Source: Leptospira wolbachii serovar Codice str. CDC | Lineage (GTDB): Bacteria > Spirochaetota > Leptospiria > Leptospirales > Leptospiraceae | Reading direction: 5' to 3' | Assembly: GCF_000332515.2 (NCBI RefSeq) | Contig: NZ_AOGZ02000001.1 | Coordinates: forward strand, 2,501 to 66,500 | DNA: 64,000 bases | In this document: one piece after another, positions 11,623 to 22,722 of the stretch | Numbering within the stretch: the first letter of the stretch is position 1 | Layout of the letters: each line of letters opens with the position of its first letter | Translations under genes and position numbers: made by a program | Notes under the pieces: model-generated | What the model was told of the DNA's origin: nothing | What the model saw: the letters and a program-made list of their open reading frames with translations, nothing else | Databases searched by the model: none

Positions 11623-11953
11623 GGTATTCCCTCTCAATTTAACCAGGCTGGGAATGGAAACCGCCCTGTCAACCTATTTGATTTTAATAGATTTTGGATG
11701 CTTTTTCGCTTTGTTTTTCAGGCAAATGGAGAAAATTTCGAACGAATAGGTCAGCAAGACCGTCTAATCCAGGTTAAGCTATATCTATCTGTTCAAAATA
11801 ATTGGTTTGACTTTTCCCTCTTTTTATGGGCGTTCCCAGGTCTCACCTCTGCCCAACTTCTTTCTAACTAAGGGTCAGGCTCACTTCGGGGTGCGCTAAC
11901 GCTCCCGTCCCCAGCCATCTAACGATAGCAGGTGACCTTCGCCCTACGGATCC
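11623..11953. other. Intergenic region with a repeat
   Basis: Between the helicase start and the dihydrouridine synthase stop. The stretch from about 11640 to 11867 should contain the promoter of the helicase operon; I see no convincing gene there. The segment 11871-11960 is a compositionally distinct, GC-rich candidate repeat listed separately. Confidence 0.5.
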
Positions 11954-11960
11954 TTAACGC
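11871..11960 (-). repeat. Candidate dispersed intergenic repeat
   Basis: On the minus strand it runs from GCGTTAAGGATCCGTAGGGC through GCTGGGGACGGGAGCG to GTGAGCCTGACCC. It is much more GC-rich than its surroundings and carries short palindromes (GCGTTAGCGC region). Its first bases include the stop codon of the dus gene. Sequences of this type are, to my memory, frequent after genes in Leptospira genomes; only one copy is visible here, so the repeat status is inference. Confidence 0.4.
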
Positions 11961-12928
11961 AAAAGTAAATAGTCTTTTAAAATAGATTCAGTGGCATCGT
12001 GATTATGCATTCTATCGGTAAGAAACTTTCGGTATTCCCTTGCACCTCTTTCCCCATGATACAGCCCCAAGATATGGCGGAGGATATAGTGGACCTTTCC
12101 CTCTTTCTCTAATACGGAATGGACATAGGGAATCAGTTCGGAAAGAACTTCCTCCCTTGTTCTGACAGAATCTTTCGAATCATAATAGAGAGAATCGACT
12201 TCACTAAAGAGAAATGGATTGTCATAAGCTGCCCGTCCAATCATCACCCCATCTACCTTGGTTAGATGCTGTTCTACTTCCTCATGAGTTTTAATCCCCC
12301 CGTTGATTACAATTGGCAAATCGGGAAAATCTTTCTTTAGGGAATACACATCTTCATACCGAAGGGGAGGAATCGTTCGGTTCTCTTTTGGTGAAAGTCC
12401 TTCGAGAATCGCAATCCTGGCATGTACAATGATTTGGTCTACACCCGCCGAGCGAATTTTGGATACAAAATGATGTAAGTCTTCGTAGCTTTCCTTCCCA
12501 TTCACACCTATGCGGTGTTTTACGGTCACGGGAATTTTCACTTGGGATTTGCAAGCTGTAACCATCTCGGCCACAAGGTCTGGTTCTTTCATCAGACAGG
12601 CCCCAAAACTTCCACTTTGTACCCGATCCGATGGACAACCCACGTTCAAATTGATTTCATCATACCCGTAATCTTCACCGATTTTGGCGCATTCAGCGAG
12701 AGCCGTCGGCGAATCTCCACCTAACTGAAGAGCCACGGGATGTTCTTCTTTAGAATATTCTAGATACCTATGATTGTCTTTCCCACGGAGGATGGCACCA
12801 GTAGTCACCATCTCCGTATAAAGTAACGTGTGTTTGGAGATAAGTCGGAGAAAGAAGCGGTAGTGCCTGTCAGTCCAGTCCATCATCGGAGCGACGGAAA
12901 TTCGACTGACGGGAACCTTTGGCTGCAA
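11954..12928 (-). CDS. dusA: tRNA-dihydrouridine synthase (DusA-like)
   Basis: 324 aa. An FMN-dependent enzyme that reduces uridine in the D-loop of tRNA. Visible family features are [13 protein letters not shown] at the N-terminus, [29 protein letters not shown] with the catalytic Cys, [21 protein letters not shown] and [10 protein letters not shown] followed by [13 protein letters not shown]. The start is chosen as the TTG at 12928 because it has the ribosome binding site AGGAGAAAG immediately after the flhA stop; upstream in-frame codons lie inside flhA. It is the last gene of the flagellar export operon, apparently by position only. Confidence 0.88.
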   Translation of the reverse strand: MQPKVPVSRISVAPMMDWTDRHYRFFLRLISKHTLLYTEMVTTGAILRGKDNHRYLEYSKEEHPVALQLGGDSPTALAECAKIGEDYGYDEINLNVGCPSDRVQSGSFGACLMKEPDLVAEMVTACKSQVKIPVTVKHRIGVNGKESYEDLHHFVSKIRSAGVDQIIVHARIAILEGLSPKENRTIPPLRYEDVYSLKKDFPDLPIVINGGIKTHEEVEQHLTKVDGVMIGRAAYDNPFLFSEVDSLYYDSKDSVRTREEVLSELIPYVHSVLEKEGKVHYILRHILGLYHGERGAREYRKFLTDRMHNHDATESILKDYLLLR

Positions 12929-12938
12929 AAACTTTCTC

Positions 12939-15053
12939 CTATGCTTCTTGCGGGTGTTCCTCTCTGGATGGAAGGCTGAGAACCGAGGCAATTTCTGTAG
13001 GAACCCCTCTATGGATCTCTTCCGAAGCAATTACTGCAAAGTTCCTGGGGGGTAGTTCCTTTGTCAAAAAGAATGCGAACGCTTGTCTGAGGTAACGAGA
13101 TACCACAAAAATAAGGAATCTATTTTCATCCAAAGCCTTTTGGAGTTCGTTATAAACAGATTCCAAAATTCTTACACGCACATCATGAGGAAGGATGATG
13201 ATTTTACTTCCATCCGTTTCATCGAGAGTGATACTTTTGTTCATCCGATCAATGATCCTTGGATCAATGGTGACCACATGTAACTTTCCATCCGGAGAAA
13301 GAAAGTCGTTGATGATTTGGCGAGAGAGGGCTTGTCTTACATGTTCCGCCAAATCAAACGGATTGTTTGTCCGAGGGAGATGGTTTGCAATGGCATCCAT
13401 AATTTTGGGAAGGTTCTTAATCGAAAGGCCTTCTGCCAAAAGATTCTGTAAAGTTTGTTGGATGATCCCAAGTCTTCCTTGTTTGTCGTAATCGAGTTCA
13501 CCCACAAGGGTTGGATGTGTTTGCCGCAAGTGTTCGAGAAGGGCTTTCACTTCTTCTCTTCCGAGTAGCTGCGATGCATAATTGGAAATCAATTCTTTCA
13601 AATGAGTGATGATGACTGTGGATGGATCGACTACCGAATACCCTTTATTCTCCACTTCAATTTTATCATTCGGATCAATCCAAGTGGCTTTCAGACCGAA
13701 GGCAGGCTCAGTGAATGGTTCGCCGATGATGGCATCTAAGTTTCTTGCAGTGTTATTCATTGCCATCAAACGATCTGCTCTGACTGCCGACTGACCCACA
13801 ACCACTCCATTGATACGAATGCTATAGTTATCATGAGGAATTTCTAAATTATCGATGATCCGAATGGCCGGAATCACAAGACCAAAATCGATCGCAAATT
13901 TTTTACGAGTGTTGGCAATCTGTTCGAGTAAATGCCCACCCGAAGAGGAATCCACTAACGGGAGTAAGTCGCGTCCGAGTTCCACCTGAATGGCTTCCAC
14001 AGAAATTTCTTTGATATAGTTTTCTGGTTTTTTCTCTTGGACTTTTTCCTGGGCAACTGTTTCGATTTTTTTGATTTCTTCTTTGGCTACTTTTTCAATC
14101 GAATAACCCAAATACCCAATGGCTCCTGCTAAAAACATAAGGGAGAAGAAAGGAAGACCGGGAATTAAACTAGAGAGGCCAAGGGCTCCCGAAACTACAT
14201 ATAAAGTTTTGGCATTCCCAAAAAGTTGGTCTTTGATCTCTACGGTCAGTTTCTTTTCTGAACTGGAACGAGTGACAATGATACCGGTTGCTGTTGTAGA
14301 AAGTAGTCCTGGAATTTGAGAAACGAGTCCATCCCCAATTGTAAACTTTCCATAAGTTTCAATGGAAGCAAGGAAGGATTCCCCACGGATGGTGGATCCA
14401 ATCAAAATTCCACCAAGTAGATTTATGGCGGTAATGATGAGCCCTGCCCTTACGTCCCCTTGCACGAATTTGGAAGCTCCATCCATAGCCCCATAAAAAT
14501 CCACTTCTCGTTGGACTTTTTTACGTTTTACTTTGGCTTCCGCTTCAGTGATCGCACCACTATTTAATTCCATATCAATGGACATTTGTTTCTGTGGCAA
14601 TCCATCCAAAGTAAACCTTGCTGCCACTTCCGAGATCCGAGTCGCACCTTTAGTAATAACGAGTACCTGAACAATCGTTAGAATGATAAAGATAATGAGC
14701 CCCACAACATATTTACCAAGTCCCGATTCCCCACCGACCACAAAGGTTCCGAAGGCTTCGATCACACTCGAATTCATCGCAGGTCCTTTCGACAAAATTT
14801 GTCTTGTGGTCGAAACGTTAAGAGCTAATCGAAATAAGGTGGTTATTAGAAGGATACTTGGAAAAATCGAAAACTCACTGGGTTCTGTTACCGACAATGC
14901 CGTCATGAGTATGAGTAATCCAAGCCCAATACTGATAACGATAAGAATATCTAAAACAAAACCGGGCAAAGGGACAATGAGCATCCCTAAAATGAGGAGT
15001 GTCCCCACTCCTAAAATCACATCAGATTGTTTGAGTAAGTCTCTAAAATTCAT
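12939..15053 (-). CDS. flhA: Flagellar export gate protein FlhA
   Basis: 704 aa. The largest membrane component of the flagellar type III export apparatus, forming a nonameric ring that passes substrates to the gate. The N-terminal half has about eight transmembrane segments with the FHIPEP signature around [20 protein letters not shown], followed by the cytoplasmic domain (from about residue 330) with TDRLMAMN and [19 protein letters not shown] motifs. It starts 4 bp after flhB and ends 10 bp before the dus gene. The flagella exported here would be periplasmic, as in all spirochaetes. Confidence 0.97.
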   Translation of the reverse strand: MNFRDLLKQSDVILGVGTLLILGMLIVPLPGFVLDILIVISIGLGLLILMTALSVTEPSEFSIFPSILLITTLFRLALNVSTTRQILSKGPAMNSSVIEAFGTFVVGGESGLGKYVVGLIIFIILTIVQVLVITKGATRISEVAARFTLDGLPQKQMSIDMELNSGAITEAEAKVKRKKVQREVDFYGAMDGASKFVQGDVRAGLIITAINLLGGILIGSTIRGESFLASIETYGKFTIGDGLVSQIPGLLSTTATGIIVTRSSSEKKLTVEIKDQLFGNAKTLYVVSGALGLSSLIPGLPFFSLMFLAGAIGYLGYSIEKVAKEEIKKIETVAQEKVQEKKPENYIKEISVEAIQVELGRDLLPLVDSSSGGHLLEQIANTRKKFAIDFGLVIPAIRIIDNLEIPHDNYSIRINGVVVGQSAVRADRLMAMNNTARNLDAIIGEPFTEPAFGLKATWIDPNDKIEVENKGYSVVDPSTVIITHLKELISNYASQLLGREEVKALLEHLRQTHPTLVGELDYDKQGRLGIIQQTLQNLLAEGLSIKNLPKIMDAIANHLPRTNNPFDLAEHVRQALSRQIINDFLSPDGKLHVVTIDPRIIDRMNKSITLDETDGSKIIILPHDVRVRILESVYNELQKALDENRFLIFVVSRYLRQAFAFFLTKELPPRNFAVIASEEIHRGVPTEIASVLSLPSREEHPQEA

Positions 15054-15057
15054 TCGC

Positions 15058-16323
15058 TTATCCCATTCCTACTTTTTTTCTAAACTTCTCAAGAGTGATT
15101 AGGATTTGAACCACCGCATTGAAGAACTCTTGCGGAATTTCCTGACCTACTTCGACTTGTGCATATAAAAGACGTGCTTGTTTTGGACTTTCAACGATCG
15201 GAACATCATTTTCTCGAGCGATCCTTCGTATTTCGAGTGCTAGGCGGTTCTCTCCCTTGGCAATCACACGGGGTGCGGAATCCCTTCCCATTTCATAAGA
15301 CAAGGCCACAGAATAATGCGTAGGATTGGTAATGACAACATCGGCTTTCGGAACTTCACGAAGCATATTTCCTTGCATCATATCACGAGCCAGTTGCATC
15401 CGGCGGTTTTTCATAACCGGATCCCCAGAGTCTTCCTTCATCTCTCGTTTTGCTTCTGAAGGAGTTTGTTTGAGAGATTCTTCAAATTCTGACTTTTGGA
15501 AAAAAAAGTCAGCCACGGCTATACCGAGTAACAAAAGTCCTGCGGCCATCATAATCTTAAATCCTGAATAGGTAATGAGTTTGATGGCCTGCATCATTCC
15601 CATATTTCCTGTCAAAAGAACTTTCAAAAAATCACCAGAGATCAATATATAACTAATGATGCCGATGATGATCACTTTAGCGAGTGACTTCACCAAGTTA
15701 AACAATGTTTGGCGGTTAGGAAATACTCGTTTGAAATTGGGAGTTATTCGATCAAACCGAAAGGATAAGGCTCTAGGTGAAAACATAAATCCCACCTGAA
15801 CCACATTTCCTACAATGGCAAATACGAGAGTAATGGCAAGGACTGGCCAAAGGAGATTAAAAAAATCGCGAGAAACACCCGACAGAATTACTCGAAACTC
15901 TTCGGCCCCAAAACGATCCATCTTCATTCCCATAGGAAGGTATTTTTTAATAAAAATAGCAGTGTTTTTGATAAAAGTATCACCTAATACAAACAAAACA
16001 CCTGTCCCACCTAACAAAACCAATGTGGATGCAACCTCATTGGATTTAGGAACATTCCCCTTCTCTTTTTCTTCTCGCCTACGACGTTCACTCGGAGGTT
16101 CTGTTCGACCTTCATCGGCCGCAGCGAAAAGTTGAAGGTCTATCTCATAGTATCCAGAGGAAGCTGGAGCTAGTGTTATCTTCTTCGGTTTTATAAAATC
16201 CAAACCAAAGAAAGCAGGGAGAGTTTTCAAACAAAACGGATCAAACCCACCAAACAATGATTGGATCCAAGTAAAAATGGAATCACCATTCAATATAAAC
16301 TTAGTGAATCTTTTCAATTTCAT
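15058..16323 (-). CDS. flhB: Flagellar export switch protein FlhB
   Basis: 421 aa from the ATG at 16323, which overlaps the fliR stop (ATGA). FlhB switches the export apparatus from hook to filament substrates by autocleavage between Asn and Pro. The NPTH motif is present (Asn333 in [12 protein letters not shown]). Four transmembrane segments precede a soluble C-domain. The usual FlhB start (around [20 protein letters not shown]) is preceded here by an extra stretch of about 60-70 residues with a hydrophobic-aromatic character, an unusual N-terminal extension. Confidence 0.96.
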   Translation of the reverse strand: MKLKRFTKFILNGDSIFTWIQSLFGGFDPFCLKTLPAFFGLDFIKPKKITLAPASSGYYEIDLQLFAAADEGRTEPPSERRRREEKEKGNVPKSNEVASTLVLLGGTGVLFVLGDTFIKNTAIFIKKYLPMGMKMDRFGAEEFRVILSGVSRDFFNLLWPVLAITLVFAIVGNVVQVGFMFSPRALSFRFDRITPNFKRVFPNRQTLFNLVKSLAKVIIIGIISYILISGDFLKVLLTGNMGMMQAIKLITYSGFKIMMAAGLLLLGIAVADFFFQKSEFEESLKQTPSEAKREMKEDSGDPVMKNRRMQLARDMMQGNMLREVPKADVVITNPTHYSVALSYEMGRDSAPRVIAKGENRLALEIRRIARENDVPIVESPKQARLLYAQVEVGQEIPQEFFNAVVQILITLEKFRKKVGMG

Positions 16324-17102
16324 AGACTTGGCCACTCCCGAATGAGTAAACTTGCCTTATCCATCGAAATCTGGATTCCTTGAACCATTTGTGTGGCGAT
16401 AAAAGTAAGTGTCGCGATGAGAGTGAGTGTTCCAATAAATACTTTCAGCGGAAAAGACATCGACATTACATTCATTTGTTGGGCGGCCTTTCCCATAAGG
16501 CCCTCCGCTAGAGAGACCAAAAACAAAATCCCCATCACAGGGAGGGCAATCTTAAAAGCGACAACAAACATGGCTCCAATGGCTTCTTCCATTAGGCGAT
16601 ACAAGCCTGCGTTCACCTGGCCGGTAAATGAAATGATTCGTATTTTTTCAAAAGAATAAGCGAGAGTTTCAATGAGAAACCTATGTGCCCCAATCACAAG
16701 AAAAAGTGCTGTCGCCATAAGGTTTTTCATGGTTCCAATAGCTGGGAGTGAGTTTTGAGTGACAGGATCTAAAATTTCCGTATACCCAAAACCAATTTGG
16801 TTGTTAAAAAATTCACCAGCCATCTGGAAGGCAGCAAACACTAATGATACGAGAAAACCAATAAACACTCCAATCAACATCTCAGAAATAATAAGAATCC
16901 CATAGTTAATCATATTCCCTGGAACTGGTGGCATATAAGTCGCGACAACTGGGTAAACGATCAGTGATACCATAAACGAAAATATCATTCTAAGTGAAAA
17001 ATTGATCGACTCCGAAGAATAGAAAGGGGCAACCAAGAACAGTCCGAGGAGGCGGACTAAGACCAAGAGAAAAGATTGAAAGTGTAAAACAAATGGTTCC
17101 AT
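16320..17102 (-). CDS. fliR: Flagellar export protein FliR
   Basis: 260 aa, a normal length. Hydrophobic protein with several membrane segments, including the conserved GFLVSLVFAAFQMAGEFF and GFGYTEILDPVTQN stretches. With FliP and FliQ it forms the export gate of the flagellar type III system. It begins 1 bp after fliQ and overlaps flhB by 4 bp. Confidence 0.96.
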   Translation of the reverse strand: MEPFVLHFQSFLLVLVRLLGLFLVAPFYSSESINFSLRMIFSFMVSLIVYPVVATYMPPVPGNMINYGILIISEMLIGVFIGFLVSLVFAAFQMAGEFFNNQIGFGYTEILDPVTQNSLPAIGTMKNLMATALFLVIGAHRFLIETLAYSFEKIRIISFTGQVNAGLYRLMEEAIGAMFVVAFKIALPVMGILFLVSLAEGLMGKAAQQMNVMSMSFPLKVFIGTLTLIATLTFIATQMVQGIQISMDKASLLIREWPSL

Positions 17103-17103
17103 A

Positions 17104-17367
17104 TCATATCTTTTCTATCATAAAAAAAATTTCACGAGTGTAGTCCGTCATCACTCGCACCATCCAAGCTGAAAAAAATACAATCACAGCAAAAATAGAA
17201 ACGAGTTTGGGAACAAAAGCAATAGTTGGTTCTTGGATGGAAGTGGTTGTTTGTAAAATACCGACAATGAGTCCCACAACCAGGGCCGTAATCAAAATCG
17301 GACTCGAAATCTTGAGAGTTACGATGAATGCTTCTCTAAGTAAGTTGACTACATCGACTTCTGTCAT
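17104..17367 (-). CDS. fliQ: Flagellar export protein FliQ
   Basis: 87 aa with two transmembrane helices, typical of FliQ. The recognisable segments are [19 protein letters not shown] and [14 protein letters not shown]. It is part of the FliPQR gate in the inner membrane. The start overlaps the end of fliP by 4 nt. Confidence 0.96.
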   Translation of the reverse strand: MTEVDVVNLLREAFIVTLKISSPILITALVVGLIVGILQTTTSIQEPTIAFVPKLVSIFAVIVFFSAWMVRVMTDYTREIFFMIEKI

Positions 17368-18173
17368 TTATAACTCCTTACGAGCTCAAGGACAAGTAAG
17401 TTCCATCCATCAATTAAAATGAAAAGAATGAGTTTTAGAGGAAGGGAAATCATTACCGGAGGTAACATCATAAAACCCATGGCAAGGAGTGCAGATGCCA
17501 CAATCAAATCGATGACAATGAAAGGAATGAAAATGTAAATACCAATGATAAAGGCTTTTTTGATTTCACTTAACATAAAAGCAGGAACCAAAACATAAGA
17601 AGGAACGTCCTCAAAGGACTTCACATTTTGTACTTTTCCAATCTTCAAAAACAATGCGACGTCTTTGGTTCCATCCCGACCTAGTTGGCGGATCATAAAC
17701 TGACGTAAGTGTTTCATCGACCCTTCCATAAATGTGGATTGATCAATTTTACCGTTTAAGTAAGGTTGCAGTGCTTCGTCATTCACCTTACCAATCGTAG
17801 GTGCCATAATGAAAAAAGTGACAAAAAGTGCAAGGCCCATCATTACCTGGTTTGGTGGTAAGTTTTGAAGTGACAGCGCCCTTCTCACAAAATCAAACAC
17901 AATCACAACCTTTGTAAACGAAGTGACACTCATCACAATAGCTGGTGCCAAAGAAAGAATGGTCACAAGAAAGAGGATCATAAGGGAAAGACTGGTGTCT
18001 TTTGGTCCCCTCGCCTCATTTACGTTAAAGGATAGGTTTGGGATTGGGATCCTTGTGCCCTTATCCTGAGCCATAAGCCCGGTAAACCCTCCGGCCGTGA
18101 TGAGAAATAGGATACTAATGAGAAAAATAATAGATTTATGTCTCTTAAGGAAGGATAAAAAACGAGATTTCAT
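17364..18173 (-). CDS. fliP: Flagellar export protein FliP
   Basis: 269 aa. An N-terminal signal peptide-like segment (about 12-36) precedes four membrane segments. Family signatures include [35 protein letters not shown] and the C-terminal [19 protein letters not shown]. FliP is the main subunit of the export gate. It overlaps fliO upstream and fliQ downstream by 4 nt each, indicating translational coupling. Confidence 0.97.
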   Translation of the reverse strand: MKSRFLSFLKRHKSIIFLISILFLITAGGFTGLMAQDKGTRIPIPNLSFNVNEARGPKDTSLSLMILFLVTILSLAPAIVMSVTSFTKVVIVFDFVRRALSLQNLPPNQVMMGLALFVTFFIMAPTIGKVNDEALQPYLNGKIDQSTFMEGSMKHLRQFMIRQLGRDGTKDVALFLKIGKVQNVKSFEDVPSYVLVPAFMLSEIKKAFIIGIYIFIPFIVIDLIVASALLAMGFMMLPPVMISLPLKLILFILIDGWNLLVLELVRSYK

Positions 18174-18952
18174 GACTCCCCTCCTTCTAACAATTCCCGG
18201 TGTTTGCGTAGACGTTCGAGACCCTCTTTGGCCTTACGTTGGATCTCGGCGGCCCCATCAAATTCCAAACTTTCCATTTTGGAAGGGTTGATACGGATTT
18301 TTCTTTGGGCCTTGGATTGCAAACTCTCAAGAACCGATTCTAGAAAATTAGGAACATAAGGATCCGCTTCCTCTTTCATTTTTTGGATTTGCGATTTTTC
18401 ATCAGGAGCAGTCACTTCTGTAAGTAAACTCACAGACCCATCCGCAACACCTAACACAAGTGTACGTCCACCCACTTCAACGATTTGCACTGATTGTGTT
18501 GCCGAGAGAGAGAGGCTAGACAAAACCTTCATAAATCCCTTTACAGGGTATTTTGCCGATTTTGTTTTTTGCATTTGTAATATGAGGAAATACCCCGCGC
18601 CCACAAGGATACTTAGAATGAACAAAATCTTTAGTAAAATCCAAGTCGCAGAAGGAGAATCATCTGGATTTTCTGCATACCTTTCTTGAATCAAATTGGT
18701 TTCTTCAGAAGCCTTGTTTGCCTCTCCCGTATTCGCTTTGTTAGGGGATCCTTCGAATTTCGGAGCTGCATTGGAATTGTTTGTTTCTGCAGGTTTGGAT
18801 TTAGAATCTCCCAACTCTTGGCGAAGGATTTGATCAAGTTCTTTGGTTTCCACAGCTTGCGAAAGAAGAGGAGAAACTGCAAAAACAAGGACGAGGCAAA
18901 AGTACATAACTTGCCCCTTTTGTTTTAACAATCTCTTAGTGAAGTTGATCAT
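18170..18952 (-). CDS. fliO: Flagellar biosynthesis protein FliO
   Basis: 260 aa. A signal-peptide-like N-terminus and a Ser/Asn/Glu-rich periplasmic stretch (about 40-100) precede one clear transmembrane helix (about 105-125, [18 protein letters not shown]) and the FliO domain ([20 protein letters not shown]). FliO assists assembly of the FliP ring. It is longer than enterobacterial FliO because of the N-terminal periplasmic part and a C-terminal basic tail. Identity rests on the domain and the operon position between fliY and fliP. Confidence 0.9.
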   Translation of the reverse strand: MINFTKRLLKQKGQVMYFCLVLVFAVSPLLSQAVETKELDQILRQELGDSKSKPAETNNSNAAPKFEGSPNKANTGEANKASEETNLIQERYAENPDDSPSATWILLKILFILSILVGAGYFLILQMQKTKSAKYPVKGFMKVLSSLSLSATQSVQIVEVGGRTLVLGVADGSVSLLTEVTAPDEKSQIQKMKEEADPYVPNFLESVLESLQSKAQRKIRINPSKMESLEFDGAAEIQRKAKEGLERLRKHRELLEGGES

Positions 18953-20019
18953 TTTTCGCCTTTGAGTCGGTCGGTCGGACTTACGATATCGGTAACACGA
19001 ACACCAAAGTTTTCATCGATGACCACAACCTCACCCTTAGCGATGAGTTTGCCATTGACAAGTAAATCCACTGGCTCACCAGCTAACTTGTCTAGTTCGA
19101 TGATGGAACCTTCTCCAAGGCCCAAAATGTCTTTGATATACATTTTAGTTCTTCCGAGTTCCACAGTCAGTGCCATTTGCACATCCATAAGCAGATTGAG
19201 GTTGGTTTGTCCTGGCCCACCACCTGCTGTCGCAAGAGAAGGAAAATTAACACCTTTAATTCCAACAGAACCTTGTCCACCACCCATTCCCATATTGGGT
19301 TGCATGTTGACGTTCATTCCGCCGGACTGTTGTTGTTGTTTTTGGCCCCCACCCTTTTGAATATCCAAAACGGAATTCGCCATTGAGAGAGAAATTACAT
19401 AGTATACTTTAAAAGAACCGACTCCATCAATATTCAAACTAAGAGAAGTTTTCACCAAACTATTGTCATCTGGTAATTGCAAATCACGTCCTGAATTGAC
19501 AAGGGCAATTTCTGGTGGGCTGCCAGACATGGTGCCACCAAGTTTCATTCCAATTTGTGCCGTAACAGTTCCCAAAATTGGTGATAAAGAATCTTTTAAT
19601 GTTTGGAGCTGTGCGTTGTCGAGTTGTCCAGGAGGAGTCATTCCCCCCATCATCACGCCAGCAATTTTTGCTGCATTCTCTTGGGCCATAATAAGACAAG
19701 CCCGCCCCACCAAACTTCCGCTAATTGTTGAAAACAAACTGACTGATTTGGTTCCGAGTTCCTTTTGAACATCGGTAGAGGAGCTCGATTCGGTGGCAGG
19801 GTTCATAAAACGAGTGTTTTTTGCCAAGATCGTGCCAAGTGTGTTCCCCGCCACCTGGAATGCAGAGCCGATCACATCGGATATAATGTCGCGGTCAATA
19901 GGAGATAGGTTGTCCGATGACGAACTGGAGGCGCCACTTAAGGAAGAGAGGTCGAATGTATCATCCGCACCTTGTAGTAATGCGTCTATCTCGTCTTGTG
20001 AGAGTGAACCTTCACCCAT
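18949..20019 (-). CDS. fliY: Flagellar motor switch protein FliY/FliN with CheC-like domain
   Basis: 356 aa. It starts with the CheY-P-binding type motif SQDEIDALLQ (about 6-15) known from FliM/FliY, continues with a CheC-like central region (about 45-215), then a low-complexity linker rich in Gln, Gly, Met and Asn (about 222-275), and ends in a SpoA/FliN domain (about 280-356, VELGRTKMYIKDILGLGEGS). This is the FliY layout of spirochaetes rather than the short enterobacterial FliN. The protein forms part of the C-ring. The ATG at 20019 has GGAGATAAAAGGG before it. First gene of the export operon. Confidence 0.9.
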   Translation of the reverse strand: MGEGSLSQDEIDALLQGADDTFDLSSLSGASSSSSDNLSPIDRDIISDVIGSAFQVAGNTLGTILAKNTRFMNPATESSSSTDVQKELGTKSVSLFSTISGSLVGRACLIMAQENAAKIAGVMMGGMTPPGQLDNAQLQTLKDSLSPILGTVTAQIGMKLGGTMSGSPPEIALVNSGRDLQLPDDNSLVKTSLSLNIDGVGSFKVYYVISLSMANSVLDIQKGGGQKQQQQSGGMNVNMQPNMGMGGGQGSVGIKGVNFPSLATAGGGPGQTNLNLLMDVQMALTVELGRTKMYIKDILGLGEGSIIELDKLAGEPVDLLVNGKLIAKGEVVVIDENFGVRVTDIVSPTDRLKGEK

Positions 20020-20067
20020 ACCCTTTTATCTCCGGAAAAACTTAGGATAATGAGACATAATATGAAT

Positions 20068-20105
20068 CTTTTTGTCACTCAGTTTTTTTCCGAATTGACA
20101 AAAAG
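20068..20105. promoter_or_regulatory. Inverted repeat upstream of the flagellar export operon
   Basis: The perfect 10-bp arms CTTTTTGTCA (20068-20077) and TGACAAAAAG (20096-20105) enclose 18 nt, in the 95-bp gap between the DUF971 stop and fliY. It could be a terminator of the upstream unit, an operator, or a coincidental duplication of a TTGACA-type promoter box on both strands. Confidence 0.4.
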
Positions 20106-20114
20106 TAAACGAGT

Positions 20115-20438
20115 TTAGTCAAAAGCACTCGCAAGTCCGTCCGAATAAGCACGGAGATTGTCATAAGAGTAAATTCCCGTGTTGTGGTAGTCACTCCAAA
20201 CAATCGAAATCGCATACCGTCCCACTTTGGTCCAAGAAAGGAGTTTGATGGACTCAATATGACCCGTTGCCTGCCCCACACTCCCCCCATGTCCTCCACG
20301 GCAAGTCGCACAAGGGCATTTTTTGCGCAGGTCGAGAAGAGAATACTTGGAGCCATGGCCGTCTTTCCATTCGATATACAGAGAATCGTCATCGAAAGAG
20401 ATCTCTTGGGGGAAAGTGGCTAGCTGCGAGTTTGGCAT
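20115..20438 (-). CDS. DUF971 family protein
   Basis: 107 aa. It matches the DUF971/GBBH-like N-terminal domain: FDDDSLYIEWKDGH, the metal-binding-type motif CPCATCRGGHGG (about 42-53) and a C-terminal WSDYHNTGIYSYDNLR. Such small proteins are often linked with iron-sulfur or zinc handling (frequently beside Mrp), but no biochemical role is established. The start is 2 bp after the permease-PSD stop, so the two are translationally coupled. Confidence 0.85.
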   Translation of the reverse strand: MPNSQLATFPQEISFDDDSLYIEWKDGHGSKYSLLDLRKKCPCATCRGGHGGSVGQATGHIESIKLLSWTKVGRYAISIVWSDYHNTGIYSYDNLRAYSDGLASAFD

Positions 20439-20440
20439 TT

Positions 20441-22687
20441 TTATGCTTTCACCGGTAGTTTTGTCGTTTTGGAACGAAAATTTCCAACGGTGGTTCCGTA
20501 TTGGATTTTGTCACCGAGAGCTATGTTTGTCAAGTCGATGGTATCGTTTTCAAAAACAAGAATCACTGTGGAGCCCATTTCGAAACGACCGAGCTCTGAC
20601 CCTTTATCAATCATGATCGAGACATCTTTGTAGTGGTGTTCCTTGGCAAAACGGATCCAGTTGTTTGTGACAATTTTATTATCATAAGTTACCCGGATCT
20701 TTCCCACATTCGAGGCCCCTACTTTAATCACGGCAATTTTCCCGTATTCTGTCTGTAAGAAGGTGATGAGTCTTTCGTTTTTCGGAAAAAGCCCCCGAAT
20801 GTTAAGAACGGCCAAATCATTTACCGGAAAGAGTTTTCCTGGTTCATAATAGTATCCCAAAATTTGGCCAGCAAAGGGACTATGGATGCGGTGGTAGTCC
20901 TGTGGGGACAAGTAGAAAGTGATATATTTTCCATTAGTAAAGTGAGGATAATACTTCTCGGAACCTAACAATTCTTTTACGGAATAATCGATCCCTTTTG
21001 CTTGAATGATAGTAGACTGGTTGATATTTCCAAAACTTGTAATTTTGGAATCTGTGGGAGAAACTACAGCATTAGCCGCCGAGTCAATGATCCTTGCTTC
21101 AGCCCGAAGTGCCCGAGTAAAGAACTGATTTAAGGATGGGTATTCTTTAATTTCTAACTCCGCTTCACTTAAATTAATTTTATAAGCCTTCGCAAAAGCC
21201 TTTAAAATAGGGATCATCATAAATCGTGGCAAACGTAAGGTAGAGAAATATCCGAAGATTTTAGAAATTAGGTTTTTTGGAAGTAATGTTAAAAACAAAA
21301 GATAGATATCTTTGAAAATTTCATACCGCGCTCCGGATTCCGAGAGATATTTTTTAAGTTCCAAATTAGCCGATTTACCAAGCAACATAAGGGAAACTAA
21401 CAGCGGTACACTGGTAATCACCGCAGCAATATAACCCCAATGCATCACAAAAACAAGCACGTCAATTCCGTATTTTACATAGAGATAGGCAAAACCAAGC
21501 GTTGAACCAATGAACAACATTCTGAAAAAATTGGAGAACTTTTCTCCAAATACATAAAAAGCATTTTGTTCCCCGCTATAGAACCAACCAGCAAGGCTTA
21601 AAACCCCAAAACATAAAAAAGATACAAAAAACAAAATAGCAGGTAACGATTCTTTTTGTTCTAAAATTCGATTCGGAAATGATAAGATAGTATCTAAATT
21701 GACTGCCCCATACGAATATAAAACAAAGCCAACAAGAGTCGCCATAACAAAACCTTCAAAAAAGGAAGCGAGCATACTTACCAAACCTTGTTTTGCAGCA
21801 TAGTCGGTTCGAACCACACCCGCAATTCCTGAAGACTTCCCAACCGCAGTTTCCGTAGACAAAAAGAAAGTACTCAAAGAAACGGAAAGAGCCCGTAAAA
21901 TTCCGAAAGCTCCACCACCTTGCAAAGCTTTGATGGAAAAAGCTTCTTTTGTGACATCGGACAAAAATCCGAAAAAGGAAATCATTCCATTGGAAAAAAG
22001 GGATACATATCCAAAAATAAAAAGAATGATTCCGATGGGCGCAAGAATCGAAGCAGCGCGTCCCACCCGCCTAACACCACCAATTACGATAAAAAGTAAA
22101 ATTACAGAAATAGAAATGGGACCCGAAAGCCCGGATAAATTCAAACCCTCTTTTGTGATATAAGTGAGCCCCACAAAAGGGAAAATCCCACCAAACAAAA
22201 GGACAGTTACCATACTCGCTAGTGAAAATGCAACAGCAAGCCACTTGGCACGTAAGGCCTTCTCGATAAAATACATGGGGCCAGATAGATAACGCCCGCT
22301 TGGAAGTTGGTTTCGAAACTTCACCGCCAAAGTGGAGGACACAAAACGAATGGGCATCACAAACAAACTCATCACCCAAATCCAAAAAAGAACGCCAATT
22401 CCACCATAGGCGATGGCAAGGCCTGTTCCAATGACAGAACCCGCAAGCAGCGAGGATCCAATCCCAGCAAAGAAGGCTTGTGAGTGAACCAACTGGCCTT
22501 TGGAACCTTTGAAGTCCATATTGCCCGTAAGGATCTTGAGTGCGAGAAAGAGAAAACGAATTTGTGGAAATCCCAACCGAAAACTCAAATAGAGCGAGGC
22601 GACAAGGATGAGATAGAAATAAGGGCTCAGGATGTCCGATCCTAAAATCAGATTAAACTTAGATCCGTTTTGAAAGAGTGTTTCCAT
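20441..22687 (-). CDS. psd: AGCS-type permease fused to phosphatidylserine decarboxylase
   Basis: 748 aa in one uninterrupted frame. Residues 1 to about 440 form a polytopic membrane domain of the AGCS (Na+/alanine or glycine symporter) family: [30 protein letters not shown] and [16 protein letters not shown]. From about 460 on it is a complete phosphatidylserine decarboxylase: [28 protein letters not shown] with His602, and [12 protein letters not shown], where self-cleavage before Ser706 would create the pyruvoyl group. The PSD part makes phosphatidylethanolamine. The AGCS GTGNIAG-like ion-site motif is altered, so transport is uncertain. A GAGGAA ribosome binding site precedes the ATG. Usual PSDs are about 290-320 aa without a permease. 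Confidence 0.88.
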   Translation of the reverse strand: METLFQNGSKFNLILGSDILSPYFYLILVASLYLSFRLGFPQIRFLFLALKILTGNMDFKGSKGQLVHSQAFFAGIGSSLLAGSVIGTGLAIAYGGIGVLFWIWVMSLFVMPIRFVSSTLAVKFRNQLPSGRYLSGPMYFIEKALRAKWLAVAFSLASMVTVLLFGGIFPFVGLTYITKEGLNLSGLSGPISISVILLFIVIGGVRRVGRAASILAPIGIILFIFGYVSLFSNGMISFFGFLSDVTKEAFSIKALQGGGAFGILRALSVSLSTFFLSTETAVGKSSGIAGVVRTDYAAKQGLVSMLASFFEGFVMATLVGFVLYSYGAVNLDTILSFPNRILEQKESLPAILFFVSFLCFGVLSLAGWFYSGEQNAFYVFGEKFSNFFRMLFIGSTLGFAYLYVKYGIDVLVFVMHWGYIAAVITSVPLLVSLMLLGKSANLELKKYLSESGARYEIFKDIYLLFLTLLPKNLISKIFGYFSTLRLPRFMMIPILKAFAKAYKINLSEAELEIKEYPSLNQFFTRALRAEARIIDSAANAVVSPTDSKITSFGNINQSTIIQAKGIDYSVKELLGSEKYYPHFTNGKYITFYLSPQDYHRIHSPFAGQILGYYYEPGKLFPVNDLAVLNIRGLFPKNERLITFLQTEYGKIAVIKVGASNVGKIRVTYDNKIVTNNWIRFAKEHHYKDVSIMIDKGSELGRFEMGSTVILVFENDTIDLTNIALGDKIQYGTTVGNFRSKTTKLPVKA

Positions 22688-22722
22688 ATTGGTTCTTCCT
22701 CACGAAATTGGATGAAATTGTT

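Noticed and set aside
14000..14120. Possible separate gene on the plus strand opposite flhA
   Set aside because: Antisense open frames here follow from flhA codon bias; no ribosome binding site.
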